Shown here one piece after another: positions 16,649 to 25,474 of a stretch of DNA of 64,000 bases. A program made the position numbers and the translations under genes. The notes beneath the pieces are model-generated. The model was not told where the DNA came from, made no database searches, and saw only the letters and a list, made by a program, of their open reading frames with translations. Origin of the DNA: Xenophilus sp. L33 (lineage in GTDB: Bacteria > Pseudomonadota > Gammaproteobacteria > Burkholderiales > Burkholderiaceae_C); contig NZ_LMUW01000221.1 in the NCBI RefSeq assembly GCF_009765735.1, positions 229,586-293,585 on the forward strand, written 5' to 3'. Every line of letters starts with the position of its first letter. The stretch's first letter is position 1.

Positions 16649-17608
16649 ATGGGAATCCCTTTCATCTCCAGGCCGCGCCGTGCGCTGTGGGTCGCCGCTG
16701 CCGCGCTCGGCACCATCGTCCTCTCGGCTTGCGCACCGGTCACGGTGCTGAACGACCTGGTCACCAGCCGCACCTACCACCTCGACGCCGGCATCGCCTA
16801 CGGCAGCCAGCCGCGCCAGCAGCTGGACGTCTACCGGCCGCTGGCCGAGCGCACGGCCACGGGCGGGCGGCCGCCGCTGGTGGTCTTCTTCTACGGCGGC
16901 ACCTGGACCCACGGCAATCGCGCCGACTACAAGTTCCTCGGCGAGGCACTGGCCGCGCGCGGTGCGGTGGTGGTGCTGCCCGACTACCGGCTGTCGCCGC
17001 AGGCCACCTATCCGGCCTTCGTGCAGGACAGCGCGCTGGCCACCAAGTGGGCGCTCGACAACGCCGAGCGGCTGGGCGCCGATCCGGCCAGGGTCTACGT
17101 CATGGGCCACAGTGCCGGCGCCTACATGGCGGCGATGCTGGCGCTCGACGGGCGCTGGCTGAAGCAGGTCGGCGCGCAGCCGAAGCAGCTGGCCGGCTGG
17201 ATCGGCCTGGCCGGGCCCTACGACTTCCTGCCGATCGGCGATCCGGAAACGCAGGTCGCCTTCAACTGGCCGAACACCCCGGCCTCGTCGCAGCCGCTGG
17301 CCCATGTGACGGCGGCCTCGCCGCCGACGCTGCTCATGGTCGGCAAGAAGGACGAGGTGGTCGATCCGCAGCACAACACCGAAGGCATGGCCGACAAGCT
17401 GCGCGCCGCCGGCGTGCCGGTGCAGCTGCGCGAATACGACCAGCTCGGCCATGTCGGCCTGATGGCCGCCTTCGCCGAGCCGCTGCACTGGATCGGCGGC
17501 CCGGTGCTGCCGCCGGTGCTCGGCTTCATCGGCTTGCCGGTGGCGGCGCCGGCGACCGCGTCCGGCGCCGCCGCGACGCCAGCAGCGAGCCGTACACCGC
17601 CAGGTTGA
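16649..17608 (+). CDS. Alpha/beta hydrolase lipoprotein (BD-FAE/carboxylesterase-like)
   Basis: A 319-residue alpha/beta hydrolase. The ATG at 16649 gives a signal peptide with lipobox LSAC (about residue 25), so it is probably a lipoprotein. The oxyanion region is FFYGGTWTHGNRADY, the nucleophile elbow is GHSAGAY, the acid lies in GKKDEVVDPQHN and the His in LGHVGLMAAF. This arrangement matches BD-FAE or acetyl-esterase-like hydrolases. Its last 83 bases overlap antiparallel with the end of the DUF2784 gene. A TTG at 16634 is an alternative but weaker start. Confidence 0.85.
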   Translation: MGIPFISRPRRALWVAAAALGTIVLSACAPVTVLNDLVTSRTYHLDAGIAYGSQPRQQLDVYRPLAERTATGGRPPLVVFFYGGTWTHGNRADYKFLGEALAARGAVVVLPDYRLSPQATYPAFVQDSALATKWALDNAERLGADPARVYVMGHSAGAYMAAMLALDGRWLKQVGAQPKQLAGWIGLAGPYDFLPIGDPETQVAFNWPNTPASSQPLAHVTAASPPTLLMVGKKDEVVDPQHNTEGMADKLRAAGVPVQLREYDQLGHVGLMAAFAEPLHWIGGPVLPPVLGFIGLPVAAPATASGAAATPAASRTPPG

Positions 17609-17924
17609 GCAGCACGACCACGCCGCCGAGGGCGACCTGCACCGGCCGCGTCAGGCCTTCGGGGTAGATCAGCGCGGTGACGTAGTGGTCGATGAAGCCG
17701 CCGCTGTAGCCGACCTGGCCGGCCTGGTGGCGCAGCGCGTTCTCCAGCGGCGTGAGCGGGCAGATCCAGCCGGTCGATGTCACCCACACGGCCCAGGCGG
17801 CCGCCGGCAGGTGCAGCCAGGCCGCACGCGGACGGCGCCGCACCCACAGGCCGCCCAGCAGCACGAAGAGGATGAACAGGCCGTGCAGCACCAGCACGGC
17901 ATCGGCCGCCAGGCCGGCGATCAA
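17526..17924 (-). CDS. DUF2784 small membrane protein
   Basis: A 132-residue integral membrane protein with a TTG start at 17924, one base after the stop of the preceding hydrolase gene. It shows the DUF2784 pattern: an N-terminal helix ADAVLVLHGLFILFVLLGG, the motif WICPLTPLENALR, then YSGGFIDHYVTALIYPEG and a last hydrophobic helix. The family function is unknown. The Cys-Pro-Leu-Thr and FIDHY residues are its hallmarks. It is the third gene of the operon with the MASE1-like and fusion hydrolase genes. A GTG a few codons downstream is an alternative start. Confidence 0.8.
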   Translation of the reverse strand: MIAGLAADAVLVLHGLFILFVLLGGLWVRRRPRAAWLHLPAAAWAVWVTSTGWICPLTPLENALRHQAGQVGYSGGFIDHYVTALIYPEGLTRPVQVALGGVVVLLNLAVYGSLLASRRRRTRSPAPPPASR

Positions 17925-17925
17925 C

Positions 17926-19392
17926 TCACGCCTCGGCCTTTTGCAGGCTCTCGACCTGCTCGACGTAGGCCGCCATCGCCTGCGCCCGGTCCATGCCCTT
18001 GCGCTTGGCCCAGGCATCGAACTTGGCGCGCCCGACCTGGTCCATGAGGCCGGGACGATCGCCTTCGACGTCGCCGATGCTGCCCTGCTTGTAGAGCGCG
18101 TAGAGGACGAGGAGCGTGTCGTTGTCGGGCGCCTTGCGCAAGGTGCGCGAAGCCTTCGCCGCGGCCTCGAAGGCCAGCTCGGCGGGGCTGGGGCCTTCGG
18201 GCGCGGCCTCGCCGCCGAAGTGCCGGTCCTCGGTCTCGACCTCGTCGGGGAACCAGCGGGCCTCGATCAGCTTGCCGGTGCGCATCGCGAAGGCCAGCAC
18301 GCCCGGCGAGCGCAGCGGGCCGACCGAGAGCGTCGCCGGCACCACCACCACGCCGGCGTTGAAGCTGGGCGCGCCGAAGGAACCGAAGGCCGCGCCTTCG
18401 GCCCAGCCGGCCAGCCGCGCGCGGCCCTTGCTGCCGGCGTGCACGCCGCTCGTGCGGTTGGCGCCCGGCTGGAACCAGGCGAAGTCCGGAATGCCGCGCT
18501 GGTAGAGCGCGGCGAAGTCGCCGGCGGCCAGGTCGGACAGCGCCGCGGCCAGCAGCGCCGCCATCTCGGCCGCCGCCATGCCGGACTGCGTGGAGGCCAT
18601 GCCGAGCGAGGCCGCCGGGCTGGCGTCGAAGAACTCCAGCACGTTCTTGGCGACGATCTCGCGGTCGTTGTCCACGCAGATCATGTGGTAGCTGTCTTCC
18701 AGCACCACCATGCGCGCGCGGCCGGCGCGCGGGCCGCCGCCGATGTTCTCGACCAGGTAGTTGGCCGAGCGCAGGCTCGTGAGCTCGTCCTCGCGGGCAT
18801 GGATGACCAGCGTGCGGCAGTCGATCCTGTCGAGCCCCTTCATCACCATCGCGCGCAGCCGGTCGACCTCGCGGATGCAGGCCAGCGGCACCCAGCCGTA
18901 GTGGAAGTTGTCGCCGCGCTCGAACTTGGCCTTGACCAGCGAGCGCAGCCGCTCGTTCTTGATGCCGAAGGGATCCTCCTCGACCACCTTCATGCGGTCG
19001 GCGACGCCCGGCACCAGGTAGAGCAGCGGCCGCGCCGCGCGATACCAGGGCGTTGACCAGCCGTCGATGTAGACCGGCGGCGCCAGCGCCACCAGCTGAC
19101 CCTTGGTGTGGCGCTCGCGCTTGACCGTCTCGACCGCCAGCAGCGAGCCCATGCACATGCCCATCACGTGCAGCACCTCGTGCTCCTGGACGATCTCGCG
19201 GTACTTGACGCGCACCGCCTCCAGCCAGTCCTCGGCCTTCACCCGCACCAGGTCCTCGGGCGTGGTGCCGTGCCCGGGCAGCGTCAGCGCATGCGTCACG
19301 AAGCCGGCGTTCTTCAGCCGCTTGTGCATCGAGCCGAGGTCGTATTGGGTGCCGCCCAGGCCGTGGATCAGGAAGACGCCGGGTTCAGGCAT
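17926..19392 (-). CDS. Three-domain fusion: Cys-nucleophile alpha/beta hydrolase, NTF2/SnoaL-like domain, acyl-CoA-binding domain
   Basis: A 488-residue protein. Residues 1 to about 270 form an alpha/beta hydrolase (FLIHGLGGTQYDL) whose nucleophile elbow reads GMCMG, with Cys80 where esterases have Ser. The acid is in HAREDELTSL and the His in EDSYHMICVD. Residues about 275-395 look like an NTF2/SnoaL-like domain (LAAGDFAALYQRGIPDF, then AMRTGKLIEARWFPDE). Residues about 400-488 are an acyl-CoA-binding protein domain (LYALYKQGSIGD, RPGLMDQVGRAKFDAW). A Cys elbow is otherwise typical of PHA synthases, so an acyltransferase, thioesterase or polymerase-like reaction on acyl-CoA is plausible. It lies between the MASE1-like gene (8-base overlap) and DUF2784 (1-base gap). 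The substrate is unknown. Confidence 0.85.
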   Translation of the reverse strand: MPEPGVFLIHGLGGTQYDLGSMHKRLKNAGFVTHALTLPGHGTTPEDLVRVKAEDWLEAVRVKYREIVQEHEVLHVMGMCMGSLLAVETVKRERHTKGQLVALAPPVYIDGWSTPWYRAARPLLYLVPGVADRMKVVEEDPFGIKNERLRSLVKAKFERGDNFHYGWVPLACIREVDRLRAMVMKGLDRIDCRTLVIHAREDELTSLRSANYLVENIGGGPRAGRARMVVLEDSYHMICVDNDREIVAKNVLEFFDASPAASLGMASTQSGMAAAEMAALLAAALSDLAAGDFAALYQRGIPDFAWFQPGANRTSGVHAGSKGRARLAGWAEGAAFGSFGAPSFNAGVVVVPATLSVGPLRSPGVLAFAMRTGKLIEARWFPDEVETEDRHFGGEAAPEGPSPAELAFEAAAKASRTLRKAPDNDTLLVLYALYKQGSIGDVEGDRPGLMDQVGRAKFDAWAKRKGMDRAQAMAAYVEQVESLQKAEA

Positions 19393-20698
19393 CGAGCGCC
19401 TCGAGTCCTTGCGTCGCGGGTGCCTGCACCACGCGCAGCAGGCCGACGACAAGTTCGACCGCGTCGTCCGGCCCGACCACCGGCGACCAGCTCACCCGCA
19501 TCGGCAGGCGGCGGCCGCCGAGCTGCATCGCGTAGTCGTCGCCGGCGTCGCGGTGCTCGCCGCCGCGCGCGGCCGCCCAGGCGGTCTCGGCCAGCGGCCG
19601 GCCATCGGGCTCCACCCGCGCCAGCCAGTCGGTGATGTTGCCGATCGAGGTGGCGGCGCTGCCGAGCACCGCGCCGGCGTCCTGGCCCCAGCTGATGCGG
19701 CCGGTGCGCGCATCGACTTCGGCGCTGGCCACGTGCGACGCCTGCAGCGCGCGCTCGTAGCGCAGCTGCCAGGCGCGGGCCGAGACCAGCGCCTGCCGCC
19801 GCTGCTCGGTCAGCGCGCGCAGCAGCAGCAGCAGCAGGGTCCACACCGCCACGTAGACCTGCGCCTGGATCACCGCCTCGTTCAGCGAACTGTCGGCCAG
19901 CGCGAACGGGCCGCCGCCCGAGGCGGTGCGCCCGACCACCAGCAGCGCGCCGATCAGGGTGGCGATGGCGCCACCCTGGGCGCCCCAGATCAGCGCCGCC
20001 AGCACCAGGAAGGGCATCGGCAGGTAGGCGAGCGTCGCGGCGGTGCGACCGATGCGCTCGGCCACGTCCTTGCCGAAGACCACCCAGGCGATCACCAGGA
20101 AGACGGCGAAGGCCACGGCGCCGGCCCAGAAGCGGGCCATCGACAGGCCGCCCGAGCGGCGCACCTCGAAGTCGCGAAAGGCGGTGACCAGCGGCGCGAC
20201 CAGCAGGATGCCGAGCGCGGTGGACGAAGCCCAGGTGCGCCATTCGAGGCCGTAGCTGGTGGTCGGGCGCACCCAGATCCAGAAGCCGGCTGCGACGCTG
20301 GCACCGAGCGCCGCGGTGAGCACCGCGCCGGCCAGCAGCGCGGCCAGCGCGGCGAGTGGATTGCCTTCCGGCACCAGCCGCGTGGCGACCCAGGCGCCGA
20401 GCACCACGAAGCCGATCTCGATCGCGGCGAACACCAGCACCGACGCCGGATGCAGATCGTGGCCATAGAGGCCCCAGGCGACCGCGGCGATGAAGGAGGC
20501 CAGGATCACCGGTGCCCAGCGGGCCGGCGGCATGACGCAGAGCGCGCCGAAGACGACGCCGGCGGCGAGCCAGACCGGCGTGGTCTCGCTGTCTTCCCAG
20601 GCATTCCAGGCGAGCGCCTGCGAGATCAGCCCGACGATCAGGTAGGCCACCAGCACCGCTACGGCGCTCTTCCATGGCGCGCGACTCGAGGCTTGCAT
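19385..20698 (-). CDS. MASE1-type membrane sensor with C-terminal PAS-like domain and no output domain
   Basis: A 437-residue protein. About eight hydrophobic helices fill residues 10-300 and include MASE1-like features (TTPVWLAAGVVFGALCVMP, GNPLAALAALLAGAVLTAAL, then TWASSTALGILLVAPLV). A short PAS-like segment follows (ASAEVDARTGRISWGQDAG to the PVVGPDDAVELVVGLLRVV strand). MASE1 normally precedes GGDEF, EAL or histidine-kinase modules; here the protein stops after the PAS with nothing else. It is the first gene of a three-gene operon and overlaps the fusion-hydrolase start by 8 bases. A membrane sensor or scaffold role is inferred. Confidence 0.8.
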   Translation of the reverse strand: MQASSRAPWKSAVAVLVAYLIVGLISQALAWNAWEDSETTPVWLAAGVVFGALCVMPPARWAPVILASFIAAVAWGLYGHDLHPASVLVFAAIEIGFVVLGAWVATRLVPEGNPLAALAALLAGAVLTAALGASVAAGFWIWVRPTTSYGLEWRTWASSTALGILLVAPLVTAFRDFEVRRSGGLSMARFWAGAVAFAVFLVIAWVVFGKDVAERIGRTAATLAYLPMPFLVLAALIWGAQGGAIATLIGALLVVGRTASGGGPFALADSSLNEAVIQAQVYVAVWTLLLLLLRALTEQRRQALVSARAWQLRYERALQASHVASAEVDARTGRISWGQDAGAVLGSAATSIGNITDWLARVEPDGRPLAETAWAAARGGEHRDAGDDYAMQLGGRRLPMRVSWSPVVGPDDAVELVVGLLRVVQAPATQGLEALDA

Positions 20699-20886
20699 CG
20701 ATTGCGTCTCCTGCGACAGAAAGCGCTGATTGTGATGGCAGCCCTTTCGCCGACCAATCCGAAACGAAACGATGCGCACTTAGGGAAAACGCCGAACAAA
20801 AACGCGCAATAGAGCGCCAAAATGAACAAATACGAAAGAGACGACGCGCTTTTCATCCACTTCCAACGCGACAAGAGGAGACTTCC

Positions 20887-21963
20887 ATGAACCGATTTCT
20901 TGGCAAAGCCACGCTGCTGGCCGGTGCCATCACCGCCGCCCTGGCGCTCTCGAGCACCGCGCTGGCCGCCGACGTGGAGTTGCTGCCCAACGGCCTGATG
21001 ACGCCGAGCAGCACCGAGCAGACCAAGCCCGACCAGTTCAAGAAGGCGCCGCCGTGGCGCATCGGGGTGTCCTTCGGTGGCGTGGGCAACACCTGGATCG
21101 TGCAGATGATCCAGGAGATGAAGTACGAGGCTTCGCTGCACAAGGAGATCGGCGAGTTCATCTTCGTCGAGGCCAATTGGCAGCCGGCCAAGCAGGTGTC
21201 GGACGTGGAAGACCTGCTGACCAAGAAGGTCGACGCGATCATCATCGGCCCGATCTCGGCCGGCGTCGGCGCGCCGCTGTCGGAGAAGGCGCTCAAGGCC
21301 GGCATCCCGGTGGTGGTCTTCGGCGCCTTCGGCAAGGCGATGCAGTCGACCACCGAGATCGGTGCCGGCGGCGAGGTCTTCGGCCGCCAGGGCGGCGAAT
21401 TCCTGCGCAAGGAACTCAACGGCAAGGGCAACGTGTGGGCCTTCCGCGGCGTCGCCGGCGTCGACGAGGAAACGCTGCGCTACGAGGGCTTCAAGAAGGC
21501 CATCGCCGGCTCCGACATCAAGATCACCAACGAGGTCTTCGGCGACTGGGGCTATGCCAAGGGCAAGCAGCTGTGCGAGAACCTGGTGCTCTCGGGCAAC
21601 CCGGTCGACGGCATCTGGTTCTCGGGCGCGGAAATGACGCGGGCCTGCCTCGACGTCTTCAAGGAGAGCGGCAAGGCGCTCGTGCCGATGACCGGCGAAG
21701 GCAACAACGGCTTCTTCCGCGCGTGGAAGCAGACCGGCGTGAAGAGCGTCGCGCCGATCTTCACGCCGGGCCTCGGCGTTGCGACGGTGCGCGCCGCGGT
21801 GGCGCTGCTCGAAGGCAAGCCGGTCTACAAGTCCTACTTCTCGGCGCCGCCGCCGGTGCTGCAGGGCGACCTCGACAAGGTCTACCGCCCCGACCTGAAC
21901 GACGCCTACTGGGTGCCGTCGACCTTGCCCGAGGCCAAGCTGAAGGAAATGTTCCACCGCTGA
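20887..21963 (+). CDS. Sugar-type ABC transporter periplasmic binding protein (TorT/RbsB-like)
   Basis: A 358-residue type I periplasmic binding protein of the ribose/TorT group. The signal peptide ends at STALA-ADVE. The body shows WRIGVSFGGVGNTWIVQM, DVEDLLTKKVDAIIIGPIS and the hinge strand VWAFRGVAGVDEETLRYEG. It captures an unidentified solute for the downstream ATPase and two permeases. The start is backed by the strong ribosome site AAGAGGAGACTTCC. Its stop shares a base with the next ATG (TGATG). It is divergent from the MASE1-like operon, with 188 bases between. Confidence 0.88.
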   Translation: MNRFLGKATLLAGAITAALALSSTALAADVELLPNGLMTPSSTEQTKPDQFKKAPPWRIGVSFGGVGNTWIVQMIQEMKYEASLHKEIGEFIFVEANWQPAKQVSDVEDLLTKKVDAIIIGPISAGVGAPLSEKALKAGIPVVVFGAFGKAMQSTTEIGAGGEVFGRQGGEFLRKELNGKGNVWAFRGVAGVDEETLRYEGFKKAIAGSDIKITNEVFGDWGYAKGKQLCENLVLSGNPVDGIWFSGAEMTRACLDVFKESGKALVPMTGEGNNGFFRAWKQTGVKSVAPIFTPGLGVATVRAAVALLEGKPVYKSYFSAPPPVLQGDLDKVYRPDLNDAYWVPSTLPEAKLKEMFHR

Positions 21964-23525
21964 TGCCAGGCGAAACGATGAATCCCGCGCCAGGGCGCGA
22001 GCGGGTCGCGGTCCGCGGCATCTCGAAGTCCTTCGGCTCGACCGCCGCGCTGCGCAACGTCAGCCTGGTCGGGCAGGCCGGCTCGATCCACGCCATCACC
22101 GGCGAGAACGGCGCCGGCAAGTCGACCCTCATGAAGCTGCTGGCCGGCGTGCACCAGCCGGACGCGGGCGAGCTGGCGATCGACGGCGAGGTGCTGCGGC
22201 TCAGCAGCCCGGCCGCGGCGCGTGCCGCCGGCATCTCCACCGTGTTCCAGGAACTGACGGTGCTCCCGAACCTCGGCATCGGCGAGAACCTGATGCTGGG
22301 CCGCGAGCCGACCCGCTTCGGATTCCTGAGCCGCACCCGCATGCTCGGCGAAGCCCGCAAGGTGCTGGCGACGCTCGGCATCGACCTCGACCCGGCGCGC
22401 CTGTGCGGCAGCCTCACGGTCGGCGAGCAGCAACTGGTGGAAATCGCCAAAGGCCTGGCGACCGACGCCCGCGTCTTCATCTTCGACGAGCCGACCGCGG
22501 CGCTGAACCGCGCCGAGGTGGTCAAGCTGCAGGGCCTGCTGGAGCGGCTGCGCGAGCAGGGCAAGCTGGTCTTCTACATCAGCCATCGACTGGACGAGAT
22601 CTTTCGCCTGTGCGACACGGTGAGCGTGCTCAAGGACGGCCAGCTCGTGACCACCGAGCCGATCGAAGCGCTCACGCCCGAGCGGCTGGTGACGCTGATG
22701 GTCGGGCGGCCGCTGCAGGCGCTGTTCCCGGCCCGCGATGCGGCGCGCGACGGCGTGCGCTCGGGCGGCTTCGCGCTCGACGTGCGTTCGCTGCAGCCGC
22801 ACGCCGACGGCCCGGTGGCGCGGCTGCAGCTGCGCCACGGCGAGATCGTCGGCCTGGGCGGCCTCGAAGGCCAGGGCCAGCACGAGATCGTCCGTTCGCT
22901 GGCCGGCGTGCACCGGCCCTTCGGCAGCGACGTGATGCGCGCGACGGCCGACGGCGCCGCCGAGCGCTTCGATCCGCGCGAAGGCGTGGTGCGCGCGGTC
23001 GAGCACGGCATCGGCCTGGTGCCGGAAGACCGCAAGCTCGAAGGGCTCTACCTCGAACTGCCGATCGTCGACAACATGTGGCTCGGCGGCCTGCGCGGCA
23101 AGGGCCTGATGCGCAGCGCGCGGCGCGACATGGCGACCGTCGGGCGCATCGCCGAGCGCATGCAGTTGCGTGCCCGCGACCTCGACCAGGAGGCCGGTGC
23201 GCTCTCGGGCGGCAACCAGCAGAAGGTGATGCTGGGCCGCTGGCTGGCCAGCGGCGTCGACACGCTGCTGGTCGAGCAGCCGACGCGCGGCGTCGACGTC
23301 GGCGCCAAGGCCGAGATCTACGGGCTGCTGCGCGAGTTCACCCGCGAGGGCGGCGCGGTGCTGGCGGTGTCGAGCGACCTGCTCGAGCTGATCGGCCTGT
23401 GCGACCGCATCCTGATGGTGCGCGGCGGCGAGATCGTCGGCGACGTGCCGGCGGCCGGCGCGACCGAGGAAGGCCTGCTGGCGCTGGCCTTGTCGGGCAG
23501 CGCGGAAACCGAGGCGATCGCATGA
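21963..23525 (+). CDS. Sugar-type ABC transporter double ATPase (RbsA/XylG-like)
   Basis: A 520-residue two-cassette ATPase. The first cassette has Walker A GENGAGKST, the signature variant LTVGEQQ and Walker B FIFDEPTAAL. The second has the degenerate P-loop GGLEGQGQHE, the signature LSGGNQQKVMLGRWL and LLVEQPTRGVDVG. This is the standard asymmetric layout of the ribose/xylose class. The start at 21963 overlaps the preceding stop; ATG at 21978 is an alternative. It pairs with the two permeases that follow. Confidence 0.92.
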   Translation: MPGETMNPAPGRERVAVRGISKSFGSTAALRNVSLVGQAGSIHAITGENGAGKSTLMKLLAGVHQPDAGELAIDGEVLRLSSPAAARAAGISTVFQELTVLPNLGIGENLMLGREPTRFGFLSRTRMLGEARKVLATLGIDLDPARLCGSLTVGEQQLVEIAKGLATDARVFIFDEPTAALNRAEVVKLQGLLERLREQGKLVFYISHRLDEIFRLCDTVSVLKDGQLVTTEPIEALTPERLVTLMVGRPLQALFPARDAARDGVRSGGFALDVRSLQPHADGPVARLQLRHGEIVGLGGLEGQGQHEIVRSLAGVHRPFGSDVMRATADGAAERFDPREGVVRAVEHGIGLVPEDRKLEGLYLELPIVDNMWLGGLRGKGLMRSARRDMATVGRIAERMQLRARDLDQEAGALSGGNQQKVMLGRWLASGVDTLLVEQPTRGVDVGAKAEIYGLLREFTREGGAVLAVSSDLLELIGLCDRILMVRGGEIVGDVPAAGATEEGLLALALSGSAETEAIA

Positions 23526-24442
23526 CGACGGCAACCCGCTCCGGCATCAGCCGCTACACGGTCGGCCTGCCGATCCTGCTCTTCATCGTGCTGGCCGCCT
23601 CGGTGCCGGAATTCGCGGCGACGCGCAACCTGGCCAACATCAGCGGCCAGATCGCGGCCTTGCTGATCGTCACGCTCGGCCAGCTGCTGGTGGCGCTGAT
23701 CGCGGGCATCGATCTGTCGGTCGGCTCGGTGGTGAGCCTGGCCGGCTGCATCGTCGCCACGCATGCCGACCCGCTGCAGGGCGTGCTGCTGGCGCTCGCG
23801 CTCGGCGCGGTCGTCGGGCTGGTGAACGGCCTCGGCGTGGCGCTGGCCAACATCCATCCGCTGGTGATGACGCTCAGCACGATGACCTTCCTGCAGGGCC
23901 TGGCCTTCCTGATCCTGCCGATCCCGGGCGGGCAGGTGCCGGCCGCGCTGGGCCAGGCCGCCAACGGCGACCTCTGGGGACTGCCGCTGCCGCTCCTGTG
24001 GTGCGCCGTCTGCGCCGCACTGGTGGGGCTGCTGCTGCACCGCTCGCGCCTGGGGCTGCACATCTTCGCGGTCGGCGCCAATCCGCGCAGCGCCAGCCTG
24101 AACGGCGTGCGCACGCTCGGCGTGGTGGTCGCCGCCTATGTGATGTGCAGCCTGCTGGCGGTGGTCGCCGGCATCTACCTGGCGGCGCGCGTGTCGTCGG
24201 GCGATCCGGGCATGGGCGCTTCGTTCAGCCTGGAATCGGTGACCGCGATCGCGCTCGGCGGCGTGCAGCTGACCGGCGGCGTCGGCAGCATCGCCGGCGT
24301 GGTGACCGGCGCGCTGAGCCTGGGCCTGATCACCAACGGCATCAACCTCTTCGGCATCTCGCCCTTCCTGCGCGGCACCATCACCGGCGTGCTGCTGCTG
24401 GCGGCGGTGTGCGTGCAGCGCCGCCGGGCGGTGGGGCTGTGA
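23522..24442 (+). CDS. Sugar-type ABC transporter permease 1 (RbsC-like)
   Basis: A 306-residue inner-membrane permease of the RbsC/BPD_transp_2 family with 8-10 hydrophobic helices. The motif VALIAGIDLSVGSVVSLAG is a hallmark of the family, as is FAVGANPRSASLNGV, and the C-terminal GGVQLTGGVGSIAGVVTGA fits as well. It overlaps both neighbours by a few bases (ATGA at the start, TGATG at the end). With the second permease it should form a heterodimeric channel. Confidence 0.9.
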   Translation: MTTATRSGISRYTVGLPILLFIVLAASVPEFAATRNLANISGQIAALLIVTLGQLLVALIAGIDLSVGSVVSLAGCIVATHADPLQGVLLALALGAVVGLVNGLGVALANIHPLVMTLSTMTFLQGLAFLILPIPGGQVPAALGQAANGDLWGLPLPLLWCAVCAALVGLLLHRSRLGLHIFAVGANPRSASLNGVRTLGVVVAAYVMCSLLAVVAGIYLAARVSSGDPGMGASFSLESVTAIALGGVQLTGGVGSIAGVVTGALSLGLITNGINLFGISPFLRGTITGVLLLAAVCVQRRRAVGL

Positions 24443-25443
24443 TGGACCGGGTGCAAGAAATGGTCGTCGCCGTGCCTCCTTCGCCTTCCACCTCGACGCC
24501 TTCGTCGTCACGCTGGCGCGCACGCGCGGCCTGGCTGGTGTCCGTGCCGCCGGCCTACCCCGGCACGGTGATCCTGCTGCTGCTGGCGGCCTTCCTGCGG
24601 CCGCAGCTGCTGTCGCTCACCCTGCTGCCGCTGATCCTCCGGCAGGCGGCGCCGCTCGGGCTGGCGGTGATCGGGCAGTCGATGGTGATGCGGGCGCGCT
24701 CGATCGACCTGTCCTCGGGCGGTGTGATCGTCGCGGTCTCGTACGTGCTCACCAGCGGGCTCTTCCCGGTGTCCGACGGCGTCGCGATGCTGCTGTGCGT
24801 GGCGCTCGGACTGGTGGTCGGCGTGGTCAACGGCGTGCTGATCGTGAAGGCGCGGGCGTCCTCGATGATCGTGACCCTGGCGATGGCGATGATCCTGATG
24901 GGCATCGTGATCGCGCTGAGCCAGTTGCGCGCGCCGGGCGAGGCGCCCGAGAGCCTGCGCGAGCTGGCGCGGCTGCGCGTGGGCGGCCTGCCGGTGCCGG
25001 CGCTGGCGTGGCTGGCGGTGCTGGTGCCGGCGGCGCTGCTGCTGCGGCTGACCGTGTTCGGCCGCTACCTGGACGCGGTCGGCGGCAACCCGCAGGCGGC
25101 GGCGCTGTCGGGGCTGCCCTACCTGCGCGTGATCTTCATCGGCCACGTGGTGTCGGCGCTGATCTCGGTGGCCTGCGGCTTCATCCTGGTGGGCTTCGTC
25201 GGCTTCGGCAGCACCACGCTGGGCCAGGACCTGGCGCTCAATTCGCTCGCCGCCGCGATCCTGGGCGGCGTGAACTTCGGCAACGGCAAGGGCGGCATGG
25301 TGGGACCGGCGGTGGCCGCGTTCATGCTGACCTTCCTTTTCAATTTCCTGACCAGCCTCGGCCTGGGCGAGCCCGGCCGGCTGATGCTGCAGGGCGCGAT
25401 CATCGCCGGCGCCGCGCTGGTCTACAGCATCGGCAAGCGCTGA
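24442..25443 (+). CDS. Sugar-type ABC transporter permease 2 (RbsC-like)
   Basis: A 333-residue permease with a Ser/Pro-rich N-terminal extension (VPPSPSTSTPSSSRW) before the first helix. It contains IGQSMVMRARSIDLSSGGV and YLDAVGGNPQAAALSGL, the counterparts of motifs in the first permease, and ends AAILGGVNFGNGKGGMVGP. It is the fourth gene of the ABC operon. A carboxylesterase gene follows after 31 bases and may be co-transcribed. Confidence 0.9.
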   Translation: MDRVQEMVVAVPPSPSTSTPSSSRWRARAAWLVSVPPAYPGTVILLLLAAFLRPQLLSLTLLPLILRQAAPLGLAVIGQSMVMRARSIDLSSGGVIVAVSYVLTSGLFPVSDGVAMLLCVALGLVVGVVNGVLIVKARASSMIVTLAMAMILMGIVIALSQLRAPGEAPESLRELARLRVGGLPVPALAWLAVLVPAALLLRLTVFGRYLDAVGGNPQAAALSGLPYLRVIFIGHVVSALISVACGFILVGFVGFGSTTLGQDLALNSLAAAILGGVNFGNGKGGMVGPAVAAFMLTFLFNFLTSLGLGEPGRLMLQGAIIAGAALVYSIGKR

Positions 25444-25474
25444 TGCATTTCCGCTTTTTCAACGAGGACGCGAC

